A stretch of 64,000 nt of DNA from Bacillus fonticola (GCF_012955605.1 NZ_CP052135.1:2802711-2866710); one strand, 5' to 3'; shown: positions 36,432-46,638, counted from the stretch's first letter. A program made the numbers and translations. Notes: generated by a model from the sequence alone, not told the origin.

Positions 36432-37451
36432 TTATGGAGTAGAATACACCACCGTTTTCTTTAAAAAGTTTGTTGCCTTCCCTATCTCGATGCCTTGATA
36501 ATAATAAGTTACAATTTGCTCTGCAGTCTTTCCCTCTCTTGCCATACCGTTCGCTCCGTATTGGCTCATCCCTACACCGTGTCCGTATCCTTCTGTTTGA
36601 AACAAAATCTCGTTTCCATTCCTCGTCCACGTAAAGTCAGAAGATCGGAGTTCAAGAGCTTCTCGAACCTGTCGACCTGTAAAGGTTTGCTCACCAAGCT
36701 GCACTGTCGCCACCCGTTCCCCTGCTGTCCGCTCTAAAATGGTGCCGATTTCCCCCTGCTCTGGCAAGGTGATATTCAGCGCAGTTTCTACTATCTCTAT
36801 AGGGATGGACTTTTGATCTTCATACTTTGGGGACGATGTTTGATCCCAAGTGCTTTTTACACTTTTTAAATACGGAACTTCGTTTGCCCAATAATCTTGA
36901 CTATTTTCTGTGTAACCATTTGATGTTGAAAAATAGAACGCATCAATTGGCTCATTTGCATAAGTTAAAATTTTCCCTCTCGTTTCGTCAACCGCTTGCT
37001 CAATTTTCTTTTTATTCTCCTCGTAATCCTCTTTCCAAAGAGACCGTAGCTCCTCATCATCTTTATATACTTGATGAGAGATCGTATCTGTAACTTGTGC
37101 TCCTTGTGGGACACCTGCTGGATCATCTTGTAAAAGTAGTTTAGTGATATACGTTCGCGCGGCCAGTGCTTGTGCCTTCAACGCTTCTAATTCAAAGTCT
37201 GCTGGCATTTCACTTGCCACAACACCGACAACGTATTCTTCTAAAGGGATTTGGTCGATTTTCTCTTGATCAGAACGAAAGACCGCTACCTCTACTCCAT
37301 TGAGTGGATCTGATGAAGTAGCTTGCGCTTTTGATTTGATTAAGTTCTCCTGCTCTTGTCCTTGGAACGGCATCACAACAAGCACCGGCACAACAACAGT
37401 AAGGATAAAAGTAGCTGTTATACAGAGGATTAGGGGTTTCCATGATTTCAA
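36432..37451 (-). CDS. spoIID: Stage II sporulation protein D (lytic transglycosylase)
   Basis: 339 residues: membrane helix at about 7-27, then the SpoIID domain with IPLEEYVVGVVASEMP (catalytic Glu81), ALKAQALAARTY, and the C-terminal GYGHGVGMSQYGANGMA motif. It cleaves glycan strands of septal peptidoglycan during engulfment. Start TTG follows GGAGGG at normal distance. A sigma-E type promoter lies upstream (37553-37582), matching mother-cell expression; the position between murA and spoIIQ is conserved. Confidence 0.95.
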   Translation of the reverse strand: MKSWKPLILCITATFILTVVVPVLVVMPFQGQEQENLIKSKAQATSSDPLNGVEVAVFRSDQEKIDQIPLEEYVVGVVASEMPADFELEALKAQALAARTYITKLLLQDDPAGVPQGAQVTDTISHQVYKDDEELRSLWKEDYEENKKKIEQAVDETRGKILTYANEPIDAFYFSTSNGYTENSQDYWANEVPYLKSVKSTWDQTSSPKYEDQKSIPIEIVETALNITLPEQGEIGTILERTAGERVATVQLGEQTFTGRQVREALELRSSDFTWTRNGNEILFQTEGYGHGVGMSQYGANGMAREGKTAEQIVTYYYQGIEIGKATNFLKKTVVYSTP

Positions 37452-37552
37452 ACAAAGGCCCTCCAGTCATTTTCAATAGGTAGTAGAATGAAATGGTGTA
37501 GTAAATTGTTTCCCATAAAAGGGCTTGGTAGCTTTCTGGACAATTCTTTCAC

Positions 37553-37582
37553 AATATATGGGGCCCGGGCATAAAATATGAC
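37553..37582 (-). promoter_or_regulatory. Sigma-E type promoter of spoIID
   Basis: Minus strand GTCATATT (37575-37582), 14-bp spacer and CATATATT (37553-37560). This resembles the sigma-E -35 (KCATATT) and -10 (CATACAMT). It lies about 100 bp before the spoIID start in a 330-bp gap that holds no other gene. Confidence 0.6.
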
Positions 37583-37737
37583 AAGGTGGCTTGGTTTTAG
37601 ATGAAAACGAAATCACTCTAATTTCTGACCAAGACAAGACAGTTCCCACGACTACGGGATTATTCACATGCTAAGATTAGAATTAGCAGCATAGGGGAGA
37701 TATAGGAGAGCTATGCAAAAAGAAGGTGCAGGACGCA

Positions 37738-37771
37738 AAAAAAGACAGATAGCTAAAAATAGCCATCTGTC
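37738..37771 (-). terminator. Terminator after murA
   Basis: Minus strand GACAGATGGCT and AGCTATCTGTC around ATTTTT, followed by TTTTTTT. Confidence 0.9.
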
Positions 37772-37784
37772 GCCTAATCATTTA

Positions 37785-39098
37785 TTATTGTGCTGCTTTT
37801 GAAGAAGTCGCTTCGAGTGGTGACCAATTATAAGCATCTTCCATTCGCACTCGTTCAATATCGGCACCGAGCTGTGCAAGCTTTTCGTGCAGACCGACAT
37901 AGCCACGATCTAAATGCTTTAACTCCGTAACACGCGTCATTCCGTCTGCCCGAAGTCCTGCTAAAATTAAGGCGGCCGCAGCTCGCAAATCAGTCGCAGC
38001 CACTTCAGCACCTTGAAGTTCACTAGGGCCAGACATCATCACCGAGCGACCTTCAATTTTAATGTCGGCATTCATGCGTCGGAATTCTTCTACATGCATA
38101 AAGCGATTTTCGAAAACCGTTTCAGTAATCATACTCGTGCCATTTGCACAAAGCAACAGTGCCATAAACTGAGACTGCATATCTGTCGGAAACCCTGGAT
38201 GTGGCATCGTTTTAATATCAACTGCCTTTAGCCTCTCTGGTCCGATGACACGAATACCGTCTCCTTCTTCTTGACACAACACACCCATCTCCTCCAATTT
38301 TGCCATTAGAGAAGTTAAATGTTCTGGCACAGCGCCTTGAATCCACACGTTCCCTTTCGTGATGGCTGCAGCTACCATGAATGTTCCTGCCTCGATACGG
38401 TCTGGAATAATAGCATGCTCGACCCCACGAAGCGATTCTACACCTTCAATACGAATAGTGCCTGTGCCCGCTCCCCGAATAGAGGCGCCCATTTTGTTTA
38501 AAAAGTTTGCTAAATCAACAATTTCAGGCTCTTTCGCGCAGTTTTCCAGCACAGTGGTTCCTTCCGCTAGTGTCGCGGCCGTCATAATATTTTCTGTCGC
38601 CCCGACACTCGGGAAATCAAGATATACTTTTGCTCCTTGCAAACGCCCTTCAACTTGGGCATCAATAAATCCATTTCCAACTTTCACAGTAGCGCCCATT
38701 GCTTCAAATCCTTTTAAATGCAGGTCAATCGGGCGTGAACCAATCGCACATCCTCCTGGTAATGCGACTCGTGCGCGACCATTTCGAGCGAGCAACGGTC
38801 CCATTACTTGTACAGAGGCTCTCATTTTTCTTACATACTCAAATGGTGCTTCATCTTTTAACTCTCGTGATGCATCGATGTGAATTTCATTACCCAACAA
38901 TTTCGTTTCGGCACCTAAATATTTCAGAACCTCTGAAATTGTGTTTACATCGGAGAGAGCGGGTACATCACGTATGACACTTTTTCCATCACTGGCTAAC
39001 AATGTAGCGGCAATCACGGGCAAGACAGCATTTTTTGCACCTTCTACTTTTACAGTGCCCTCAAGCCGGTTTCCGCCGCGGACGATGATTTGTTCCAA
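37785..39098 (-). CDS. murA: UDP-N-acetylglucosamine 1-carboxyvinyltransferase MurA
   Basis: A 437-residue cytosolic enzyme transferring enolpyruvate from PEP to UDP-GlcNAc, first step of peptidoglycan precursor synthesis. [15 protein letters not shown] (substrate binding) and [12 protein letters not shown] with Cys117, the fosfomycin-sensitive catalytic cysteine. Start TTG follows GGAGGGG. By synteny it is the MurAA orthologue. Upstream lies a decayed ywmB, so murA may rely on the upstream ywzB transcription unit. Confidence 0.95.
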   Translation of the reverse strand: MEQIIVRGGNRLEGTVKVEGAKNAVLPVIAATLLASDGKSVIRDVPALSDVNTISEVLKYLGAETKLLGNEIHIDASRELKDEAPFEYVRKMRASVQVMGPLLARNGRARVALPGGCAIGSRPIDLHLKGFEAMGATVKVGNGFIDAQVEGRLQGAKVYLDFPSVGATENIMTAATLAEGTTVLENCAKEPEIVDLANFLNKMGASIRGAGTGTIRIEGVESLRGVEHAIIPDRIEAGTFMVAAAITKGNVWIQGAVPEHLTSLMAKLEEMGVLCQEEGDGIRVIGPERLKAVDIKTMPHPGFPTDMQSQFMALLLCANGTSMITETVFENRFMHVEEFRRMNADIKIEGRSVMMSGPSELQGAEVAATDLRAAAALILAGLRADGMTRVTELKHLDRGYVGLHEKLAQLGADIERVRMEDAYNWSPLEATSSKAAQ

Positions 39099-39133
39099 GT
39101 GTATTCCCCTCCGCGTCCAATTTCTCTATATTA

Positions 39134-39723
39134 CTATTCAATCGTCATGGTTGGTGTGCCAACTACTGAGGTAGTCTTTGCGCCCAATCGTTGCTTTCGT
39201 ATGTCAAATAATCTAAGTGTTTCGGTCTTCTTCAGGTTTGTTGTCAATGTTCCGGTTTCATTTACAATTTTCTAGCCCGGATGGAAATCATGTTTCCCGT
39301 ACATCCTCATTGGTTAAGGCAAAATCATTTGCTATTTCTGTGTTCCAGCCTGGCACAATAGCCTCAGACCATAACATACGTATGGGCTGCTTTGTTTTCG
39401 AGGGTCGTTTATCGGCAAATGGTGTTCATACAATCTGAACGTCACTTTTTCTCTTCGTCCATTGCCAAACCCTTTCAGCTAAACCTACACATGCGTTCAC
39501 GTCCACTTCCGACTTCACCTGTTCAATCGATTGTCTTGCTCAACAAAGTCCATGTTTCAATCTCACACCCGCTTTTCACCAGCTGCAGTAGTAGTAACGA
39601 GGAGCTGCTCGCACAACTTGAACTTGGATTTGTTTCAGTTAAAATAAACGATATCGCAAAGACTGGTAGATCAAACAAACGAATAAAGAAAATAATGGCA
39701 AGAACACTATATACGACTTTTAT
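39134..39723 (-). pseudogene. ywmB: Decayed ywmB (YwmB-like secreted protein)
   Basis: Between ywzB and murA, where B. subtilis has ywmB, fragments of YwmB appear in shifting frames. These are a signal-like IKVVYSVLAIIFFIR at 39723 with ATA in place of ATG; ETWTLLSKTID; a long middle piece RPSKTKQPIRMLWSEAIVPG then ANDFALTNEDVRET; ISIRARK; and the C-terminal LGAKTTSVVGTPTMTIE ending in TAG at 39134-39136. The ending closely matches the YwmB tail (LGAKTTVVVGTP). At least three frame changes and two in-frame stops separate the pieces. The gap 39781-40096 before ywzB shows nothing I can identify. Confidence 0.72.
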
Positions 39724-40096
39724 ACCCTCGTCTCCCTCTCCTTATTACCAGTGTTACCACTGCAGGGAAGAGCATACGTAAGAAAAGTCTGCACCATATA
39801 TTGGCGTGTGATTCTATTTGGAATTTTCTCAGTAGAAGATGTTTTCGACTAAAAGTTTCCTTGTTTTTCAATGGTTAGACGCCTGTAGATCAGAACGTCA
39901 AAAACCAACGAATTTTGGAAAAACCCTTAAATTCCTGCCACGACCACAACAAACAACGATAAGTATATCTAATAACAATACGTATGTATGTTTTGATCAG
40001 TTGTGAGCAAGTTGTAGACCAACCCTTCACATTTTAATTCATTTCACAAAGGAAGACTACATGTAAGAAGTCCCATTTCTTGAGAGAATTTTCCCT

Positions 40097-40330
40097 TTAC
40101 GAAAACATATAGGGTAATCGACGTGCCCACTCGACATAATCAATGGCGAAATTGCCAACAGCTGAGCCAATCGCAATCGTAATGAACACGTATAGAATAC
40201 GGGCCTGTGCGACTCGATTTGCACGCAGCAATTTATCAAAATGGAGTGCTTGTAATGCCCACCACGTGACTGCTATGAAAAACAGCTGAATGATGATGCT
40301 GAGCAACGCCATCTGTCCAAAAGCCTCCAC
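40097..40330 (-). CDS. ywzB: DUF1146 membrane protein YwzB
   Basis: 77 residues with two membrane helices (about 5-25 and 45-65) and the family pattern WWALQALHFDKLLR, then RVAQARILYVFITIAIG. Matches the YwzB/DUF1146 family, normally between the atp operon and murA. GTG start after AAAGGAG. Function unknown. Confidence 0.88.
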   Translation of the reverse strand: MEAFGQMALLSIIIQLFFIAVTWWALQALHFDKLLRANRVAQARILYVFITIAIGSAVGNFAIDYVEWARRLPYMFS

Positions 40331-40648
40331 ACGTACCCGCTCCTTTTCTACGGCTAATTTTAAGCAAATTCATTATACATTTTAACACAGAGAGATATTC
40401 TCTTGTATAGGAAAATACAGCTTTCGACAAGGTTAAGCATGATTTTTCGACATTTTTTGAAAAAGGATGACTTCATGAAAAAACCACTACGTCTACTCTC
40501 AGACCTCTTCTCGCCATGCTACAATTTTAGTTTCAACTTGTTTTATGAATGTTCATAATTGCTTATCACATACACTTTGTAAGTTTGTATGATAAAAGGA
40601 GACAGGCACCTCATATATATAGACTATCTTGAAACAAGAGGTGAAACC

Positions 40649-41266
40649 ATGAGTTATATTACTCTTTGGACAATAACCGTTCCGGCAAGTTTAGTTACCG
40701 GTTTACTGGCTGTGTTAGGGACTGGGCTTATCCTATCACGGCATTCCAAAAAAACGTACAGCCTAGACCCCTTGTGGGATACTGTTTTTTGGCATGTGCT
40801 TATTTGGAAGGGAAGCTATGTAATCATGTATTGGGAGACTGTCGTTTCCTCCCCATTAAGCGTCCTGTACTTTGATGGCGGGCTTACGGGTGCGATACTA
40901 GCTACCGTTGTATCTGTTGCGCTTCTTTTTTGGAAACATACAGAACAAGGTAAACTATCCGTATACATACGGGCTTACTTAGGAGTATTTACACTGTATC
41001 AGTGGGTAGAATTCATTTTAGACGGTTACTCGATCGGTATGCTTCTTGTACTAATTGCTCAAAGTGGGCTCCTCGCTTGGTATTTACGGCGAAAGCACCC
41101 AACCATGATCGAAAGCCGACAAACGATTGTGCTATACATGGCATTCTTACTTTGGATGGAAACCGTAAAACTAACATCAACACCCGCTGAATTACCCGTA
41201 GCTCTCTTATATGGAGTCGGTTTGCTATTGTGTACTTTACGCAGAAAGGAGACGACTTCTATATGA
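40649..41266 (+). CDS. Six-helix membrane protein, partner of a TlpA-like oxidoreductase
   Basis: 205 residues from the ATG at 40649 (RBS AGAGGTG); the frame is open 20 codons further up without one. About six hydrophobic segments; the first loop carries RHSKKTYSLDPLWDT. Conserved-looking Trp, Lys and Glu residues lie in the helices (WKGSYVIMYWE, YQWVEFILDG). Its stop overlaps the ATG of the thioredoxin-like gene by 4 nt, so the two are coupled and probably act together at the membrane. The family is not recognised with confidence. Confidence 0.72.
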   Translation: MSYITLWTITVPASLVTGLLAVLGTGLILSRHSKKTYSLDPLWDTVFWHVLIWKGSYVIMYWETVVSSPLSVLYFDGGLTGAILATVVSVALLFWKHTEQGKLSVYIRAYLGVFTLYQWVEFILDGYSIGMLLVLIAQSGLLAWYLRRKHPTMIESRQTIVLYMAFLLWMETVKLTSTPAELPVALLYGVGLLLCTLRRKETTSI

Positions 41267-41826
41267 AGCGGCACATATTCTCCACAATATTGATTTTATT
41301 ATTAATCAGTGTGTTTTTAGCAAATGTGTTGGACTGGTTCGGAGGAGAGGATAACCTCGGTGAAGGAGTAAATATATCCTTTGAGACAAACGGATCTAAG
41401 ATTCTAGAGGCTGGAGATGAAGCGCCTAACTTCACATTACAAACTTTAAGCGGGGAGACGTTTGAACTGTTTGAAAATCGCGATAAACCTCTCTTGCTAA
41501 ACTTCTGGGCGTCATGGTGCCCACCATGTAAGGCAGAGATGCCCCATATGCAAAGCGTGTATGCAAAGTACAGTGATCAAGTTGAGATTGTAGCCGTGAA
41601 TCTGACGAATCAAGATAATGGGGTCGAAGCTGTGAAATCATTCCAAGAAGAGTATGGGTTGACCTTTCCGATTCCACTTGATCAAAAAGGCGAGGTAGGC
41701 AGACTTTATTCGATACTCACTATCCCTACTTCGTATTTCATTAATACCGATGGAACCATCTATCAAAAGTACATAGGTCCGATGAATGAGGAGACGATTC
41801 TTTCGATTGTTGAGGAGATGGAATAA
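41263..41826 (+). CDS. Membrane-anchored TlpA/ResA-like thiol-disulfide oxidoreductase
   Basis: 187 residues: N-terminal signal anchor (about 4-22), then a thioredoxin fold facing outward with ASWCPPC (Cys86, Cys89) and the cis-Pro segment TIPTSYF. The CPPC active site is that of TlpA/ResA proteins, which reduce apocytochrome or other extracytoplasmic thiols. The ATG overlaps the preceding stop (ATGA). An ATG 11 codons upstream lies inside that gene and is less likely. Confidence 0.88.
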   Translation: MKRHIFSTILILLLISVFLANVLDWFGGEDNLGEGVNISFETNGSKILEAGDEAPNFTLQTLSGETFELFENRDKPLLLNFWASWCPPCKAEMPHMQSVYAKYSDQVEIVAVNLTNQDNGVEAVKSFQEEYGLTFPIPLDQKGEVGRLYSILTIPTSYFINTDGTIYQKYIGPMNEETILSIVEEME

Positions 41827-41839
41827 ACGAAATCACCCA

Positions 41840-41877
41840 ACAAACGGAGCCTAATCATTGATCACGGCTCCGTTTGT
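41840..41877. terminator. Hairpin between convergent genes
   Basis: ACAAACGGAGCC and GGCTCCGTTTGT around a 14-nt loop. It overlaps the last codons of the ABC ATPase gene on the minus strand. Confidence 0.65.
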
Positions 41878-42617
41878 CGTTGAGTTAAATTATACTGTCC
41901 TCCTAATAAATCATAAAACACGTCTTCAAATGGTGCAAAATTAGAATGACCTGTCACGCTTCTTGCCTCACTAGGAGTTCCATGGAACGAAATCCTTCCT
42001 TCCGCTAATACCATCATTCGGTTACACAACCGCTCTACTTCACTCGCATCATGAGTTGTATAACAAACAGCTCTTCCTTCGCGCACCCACCCCGTCAGAA
42101 ATTCGCCAATTTCTCTTTTAGAGGGAAGGTCTATCCCTACAGTCGGCTCGTCTAGAAGGAGAACTTTCGGGTCATGAAGCAGCCCGATGGCAATATGAAG
42201 TTTGCGCTTCATGCCACCCGATAACTGGTGGACCGGTACCTTCCACACCCCAGGTAATGAGACTTGTTCGCATAGTTGCTGAAGAAATTGTGGATCCTTT
42301 TCTACTCCCTGTACTTTGGCAAAGAAGCGCATATTTGTTTCCACCGTTTCCCCGTCCCATAACGCCAGCTCTTGAGAAACGAACCCTACAGCCCGCCTAA
42401 CAAACTTTTGGGAGCCCTCTAGTGAGTGTCCCGAGATGAAGACATCGCCGCTAGCAACTGGACGCAACGTAGCCAACGTAGCTAACAAAGAAGATTTCCC
42501 TGCTCCATTGCTTCCAAGTATGCCAAAGATCTCCCCCTCCTGGACTTGAAAAGAGAGTGGGTGGACAACGGTCTTCTTTCCGCGTCGAATCGTAATTTGA
42601 TTAGCTACTATCATCAT
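41862..42617 (-). CDS. ABC transporter ATP-binding protein (ABC-2 type exporter)
   Basis: 251 residues from the ATG at 42617. Walker A GSNGAGKSS, Q-loop FVSQELALWDGE, signature LSGGMKRK, Walker B VLLLDEPTVGID, and H-loop TTHDASE are complete. It resembles CcmA/DRA-type ATPases of efflux pumps. The start overlaps the permease stop (TCATGATGATA). Last gene of a three-gene exporter operon. The substrate is unknown. Confidence 0.9.
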   Translation of the reverse strand: MMIVANQITIRRGKKTVVHPLSFQVQEGEIFGILGSNGAGKSSLLATLATLRPVASGDVFISGHSLEGSQKFVRRAVGFVSQELALWDGETVETNMRFFAKVQGVEKDPQFLQQLCEQVSLPGVWKVPVHQLSGGMKRKLHIAIGLLHDPKVLLLDEPTVGIDLPSKREIGEFLTGWVREGRAVCYTTHDASEVERLCNRMMVLAEGRISFHGTPSEARSVTGHSNFAPFEDVFYDLLGGQYNLTQRQTEP

Positions 42618-44947
42618 GAGCGGTTCTCCTCCCGATAATGGTTTCCCCAACAAGCAAAGATACCGAACCCGACCCATAAAAGCGCGGGTGTATACAAAAA
42701 GGGTGATTGAAGTAGCCACGTTTGGAAAACACCAAATGGGAGGATCTCTTCTGCAAAAGTAACTGTCCGCAATAACTCACTCCCCCCCACAAAGGCACCT
42801 CCCAGCAAACTCATGAACAGAGCAAGCAATGAAGCAAACAAAACAAATGAGTTTTTTCCTCGAAAAAAGGTCGCCATGCTTCCCCAGAAGCTGACAAGAA
42901 AAAGCGAGACTAGCGCTAGTTTGAACGCTAGCATGCCACTCATGAACGGAGTAGGTGATGCGATCAGTTCCAGGAGCAATCCCCCTACAAACAGCCCTGT
43001 TCCCCAAAGAAAATGTTGTTTCGAGGCGTACGCCTTCCATCCTTTCGCTGTCGTTCGAATTCGTTTTCCTAAGGGGGTCGTCCGGAGTACCTGTAACTTT
43101 CCAGATCTTTCAATTAGCAACAGCGAAGCGGATAACATCCACACCCCCCATGAAAAGGGGCTGACTACTTCTTCACTTCCCTTTTCATCATTTGCCTCCA
43201 TTGTAGACTCTGCCACCGTCAGTAGTGGTACAGGCTCCCAGTATTGCTGACCGAATGCATACGCTTCCTCATACGTTACTGCCTCCATCGCCTCCAAAGA
43301 AACCGCGGCCTTTGCCTGCAATGCAATGCGCATCAGCTCGCTTGCCAGTTCCTCTTGAAATACGCCATACCCAAAAGACCCAGCTCCGATAATGCTCGTA
43401 ACGATAGGATCTATCTCACCGTTAACTAGCCTCTCCTCAAAGCCTTTTTGGAAAAGAAACACACTGTCCACTTTACCAATTGCTAATGCACGTCTCGCTT
43501 CATCTTCCTCGAGCTGAATGAGACGATACGTTTGTGTCGTCTCTTCCAAACGTTTCAAAACGCTCTCCACCATTTCAGTCTCTTCCTCGGTGACAATGGC
43601 AATCGGAATCCGAACATTCTCTCCAGCTTCTCTCGTCCCCCATGCCCACCCTTGCGTAGCTATGACAGGAATAACAGCAAGCACTATGAACACAGCAACT
43701 TTATTCTCTATGCGATGGGTTTTAGGATTTTCGTTCACACCTTGCCCAGAAATAAACCCCCGTCGACTACATTCAACCGCGAATACAAGTAGGATCATGC
43801 CGATCAAGAATAAAATCATCACCTGTACTTGTAGCTTTTCTCCCCCTTCTCCCCAGGCAAACAATCCCCATTGCTGAAACCATGTCGTTGGAATCAAGTC
43901 AAGAATCGGCATCCATTCAAGAGGAAAATAGGCAACGGGGACCCACTGACCACCGAGTATCGTCCCGCACAAAAATACCGGCAATAGAAGTACCCACTGT
44001 AAAAGGTGATTTCTCGAAATAGAACAAACTAGAAACGCGATCGCCTGCCAAAACACGACGAGAACTATAGATGTGCCAAGTACAGGCGCTAGCTGAACGT
44101 CACTTTCATTCCAAAGTAGAGACATTCCCACCGTATAGGGGATCCCCCATGCCATCACGAACGCGATCGAGCCAAACCAATGAGAGGAGAGGAGTTTCCA
44201 GCGAGGCACCCCCATTACTTGCAGGCGCTCATCCACTGCGTGTGAACTCTTGAGGGAAACGATCACCACAGATAAAATTGACCACATAGACAATACCAAC
44301 AACCAAGACGATACGATGAGGTACGACAGAAGTGAAGACGCATCAGTACGCCACTCTTCTTCCTGATCAAAAAAATCCTGTCCCTTTAAAGCCTGTAATG
44401 TATATGCCAAAATTGCGGGTTGCATCTCGTCAACAGTAAGCGCAGGGTTCTGTTTGTTTTGAAAGTGATACAAGGTGTTGACTGCACTTTGGGCTGCCGT
44501 CACATAATCCGTTGTGCTATGCAGAAACTGTGAAATCCACTCCGCATAAAATGGCTGTTCTTCGTTTTTCACCACTTCGATTGATCTGTTTTCCCCGTCC
44601 ATTAAAGAAGCAGCAAAACCTTCTGGAATGACCATCATCGCTGCAACGTCATTCGTTCGTATCGCTTCCTGTCCTTCCTCATAAGACATCTCCTGAATGT
44701 CTAAAGAAGCCTGCACATGTTCAAGTCCTTGTAAATGTTCGACAATAAACGTCGTTTGAAAGTTTTTATCCTGATTGACAAGCGCTACAGAAATCGGCTT
44801 TTGTTCATCGATGGACAACAACATCCAGAGAAGAAACGTGATGGTACCTATACAAATAATCGGAAAAAGCCCTGCCAGTAGCAGGGTTTTTCGATCACGC
44901 CAAAGAGCTCGCATGGAAAGTTTCGTTAATTGCCAAATCGTATTCAT
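42614..44947 (-). CDS. Tandem-fused ABC-2 permease
   Basis: 777 residues with two ABC-2 membrane halves in one chain. Module 1 (about 1-395): helix 20-43, a large outer domain (about 50-200) with FIVEHLQGLEHV and AAMMVIPEGF, then about five helices to 390. Module 2 (about 415-777): helix 415-432, outer domain with IPIAIVTEEE and DSVFLFQKGFEE, then helices to the end. Typical ABC-2 permeases are single modules of 370-420 residues, so this looks like duplication and fusion giving both halves of the exporter. Module 2 is more diverged. Between a membrane-anchored protein gene and the ATPase gene. Confidence 0.85.
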   Translation of the reverse strand: MNTIWQLTKLSMRALWRDRKTLLLAGLFPIICIGTITFLLWMLLSIDEQKPISVALVNQDKNFQTTFIVEHLQGLEHVQASLDIQEMSYEEGQEAIRTNDVAAMMVIPEGFAASLMDGENRSIEVVKNEEQPFYAEWISQFLHSTTDYVTAAQSAVNTLYHFQNKQNPALTVDEMQPAILAYTLQALKGQDFFDQEEEWRTDASSLLSYLIVSSWLLVLSMWSILSVVIVSLKSSHAVDERLQVMGVPRWKLLSSHWFGSIAFVMAWGIPYTVGMSLLWNESDVQLAPVLGTSIVLVVFWQAIAFLVCSISRNHLLQWVLLLPVFLCGTILGGQWVPVAYFPLEWMPILDLIPTTWFQQWGLFAWGEGGEKLQVQVMILFLIGMILLVFAVECSRRGFISGQGVNENPKTHRIENKVAVFIVLAVIPVIATQGWAWGTREAGENVRIPIAIVTEEETEMVESVLKRLEETTQTYRLIQLEEDEARRALAIGKVDSVFLFQKGFEERLVNGEIDPIVTSIIGAGSFGYGVFQEELASELMRIALQAKAAVSLEAMEAVTYEEAYAFGQQYWEPVPLLTVAESTMEANDEKGSEEVVSPFSWGVWMLSASLLLIERSGKLQVLRTTPLGKRIRTTAKGWKAYASKQHFLWGTGLFVGGLLLELIASPTPFMSGMLAFKLALVSLFLVSFWGSMATFFRGKNSFVLFASLLALFMSLLGGAFVGGSELLRTVTFAEEILPFGVFQTWLLQSPFLYTPALLWVGFGIFACWGNHYREENRS

Positions 44948-44958
44948 TGGACCTTATC

Positions 44959-46638
44959 CTATAATCCTAAAAATAGCGATTGATATTCCAATATAATCTC
45001 TTGAAAACGAGCAGAGATATCCTTCCCTAATGCCGTAAACTCCTCACTCGTCATCTCACCAACGTACACACTTGGCACTTCATCAAAATTTGGGAAATCG
45101 AGATTGTCTGTAAAAATAGTCGTCGAGTCGACTTCAAGTTCGACTTCATATTGCTGGGCACCATCATCAATCAACAGGGTCATATCATATTCTTGCTCAG
45201 CACGGTCGTCTTCCAGCGCTATGTTACGTACTTCTAGTATCTCACCAGAAAGTCCTACTTCAAGTCCTGTGCCCGTGACCTCGTCTACGGAGAGGTCAAA
45301 AGCATGCTCAAACGTTTTTTTAGTTCCCTCTTCATTTACAAGCTCGCTACTCCCATTCAATACAAGAGTAGTAGATGTCGTCCCATCAACGTTCATGCCC
45401 ACTTCAAAGGAATATTCACTACTTTCATTGCTCATTTTATCTTTTTTCAGATCAAGAGTGATCGTTTCCGCTGAATTGTTATTCGTCAGTTCTGCACTCC
45501 ATTGCTGTTTCGCTCCTGCTTCCATAGGTACATTATGCGTTAGAAGAGATACAGCCACTGGTTCTGGCCCACCTTCTGTTGTAAACGAAAGTTCGCGCTT
45601 CACAATTTGCTCATCACCATCCACCCATACCACCGAGGTTACTCCTTCAGGCATTCCGATATTTTGAATATCGTTTTCCAGAATAAGGTGAAGCTCATTC
45701 TCAAACTCCTCCACCGAGATCACATTGTCTGCATTGGTTTGAGTTCCCAAAAACATCTCGTAGCGGCCCACGATCATATCATGGAGCACCTCATCCGTGG
45801 CGGCTTTCTTCCAGAGGGATTGAAAAATAGCGTAGATCTCATCCTCTGATAGCTGAAGTGTTATCTGCCTAAGGTTATCTACTGTTGCGCCTTCATACTC
45901 TACAGAAGCTCCCTCTTCCATCGTAAAGCTCTCTTCTGGAAGGTTATCGTATAAAAGCTTTCCATACGTATCTGCCAAATAATTACTCTCTTCTTCTGAC
46001 AATTTGATGTTCTCCCATGTCAGTTGCTTGTACGATATGCTTTCTAGGCCCCTATACATAGGATCGAAAGTTCTCATGACATTTCCAAACTCATCATTTT
46101 GAATGTAATAGTATTCATCGAACAGCTGCGGTACTTGGACACCAGATTGCTCTTGAGACTGATAAAATTCTGCACCGATCAGCTCTTGCTCTTGTAAAGA
46201 TATTCCTAAGCTTGACAAAGTCTCATTTGCCTCTGGATTGATTTGTGTTTCCATTTGCAATGACACCTGTCCTAGTAAACTATTTATAAGGAGCATACTA
46301 GGGTCGCCTGCCAAGTTCGGCATGGAGAATCCCCCGGTAACCTTTACTTCACTTTTACTCGCTTCCGTCGCAGTCCGCTCGGATAGCTCTAGGAGATCAC
46401 CATACGCCTGTTCAAACTCTTCCGAAGCCGTATCATATGCGTTTGCTTCACTCATTAAGTACACATTTTTAGGTGATGATTGGGCGATGAAGGCCATACT
46501 TGCTGCACCAATACCTACCAACCCGATCAAAGTCAAGATCCCAACAAGCCATTTCCTCTTCACAGGGACTGACGTGTTCGACGAAACTTCCAACGAGGCC
46601 GCTGATTCTTGCTGAGCATCCTTTTCATGCTGACTCAT
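44959..46638 (-). CDS. Membrane-anchored extracytoplasmic protein of the exporter operon
   Basis: 559 residues: a cytoplasmic tail of about 28, a membrane helix (about 30-52), and a long acidic outer part with no Cys. Repeated beta-strand-like stretches carry SYKQLTWENIKLSEEES, then TLDLKKDKMSNESSEYSFE and DMTLLIDDGAQQYEVELE. No enzymatic motif is seen. It starts the operon (RBS GGGGGAGG) and is 11 bp from the fused permease, so it is probably an accessory part of that exporter, for instance a sensor or periplasmic adaptor; this is inference. The family is not named with confidence. Confidence 0.75.
   Translation of the reverse strand: MSQHEKDAQQESAASLEVSSNTSVPVKRKWLVGILTLIGLVGIGAASMAFIAQSSPKNVYLMSEANAYDTASEEFEQAYGDLLELSERTATEASKSEVKVTGGFSMPNLAGDPSMLLINSLLGQVSLQMETQINPEANETLSSLGISLQEQELIGAEFYQSQEQSGVQVPQLFDEYYYIQNDEFGNVMRTFDPMYRGLESISYKQLTWENIKLSEEESNYLADTYGKLLYDNLPEESFTMEEGASVEYEGATVDNLRQITLQLSEDEIYAIFQSLWKKAATDEVLHDMIVGRYEMFLGTQTNADNVISVEEFENELHLILENDIQNIGMPEGVTSVVWVDGDEQIVKRELSFTTEGGPEPVAVSLLTHNVPMEAGAKQQWSAELTNNNSAETITLDLKKDKMSNESSEYSFEVGMNVDGTTSTTLVLNGSSELVNEEGTKKTFEHAFDLSVDEVTGTGLEVGLSGEILEVRNIALEDDRAEQEYDMTLLIDDGAQQYEVELEVDSTTIFTDNLDFPNFDEVPSVYVGEMTSEEFTALGKDISARFQEIILEYQSLFLGL

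Noticed and set aside
38359..38883. Plus-strand frame of 174 codons within murA
   Set aside because: It is fully antisense to the conserved murA gene and has no recognisable domain.
39392..39781. Plus-strand 129-codon frame upstream of murA
   Set aside because: The minus strand holds recognisable YwmB pieces there; the plus frame has no ribosome binding site and no protein-like pattern.
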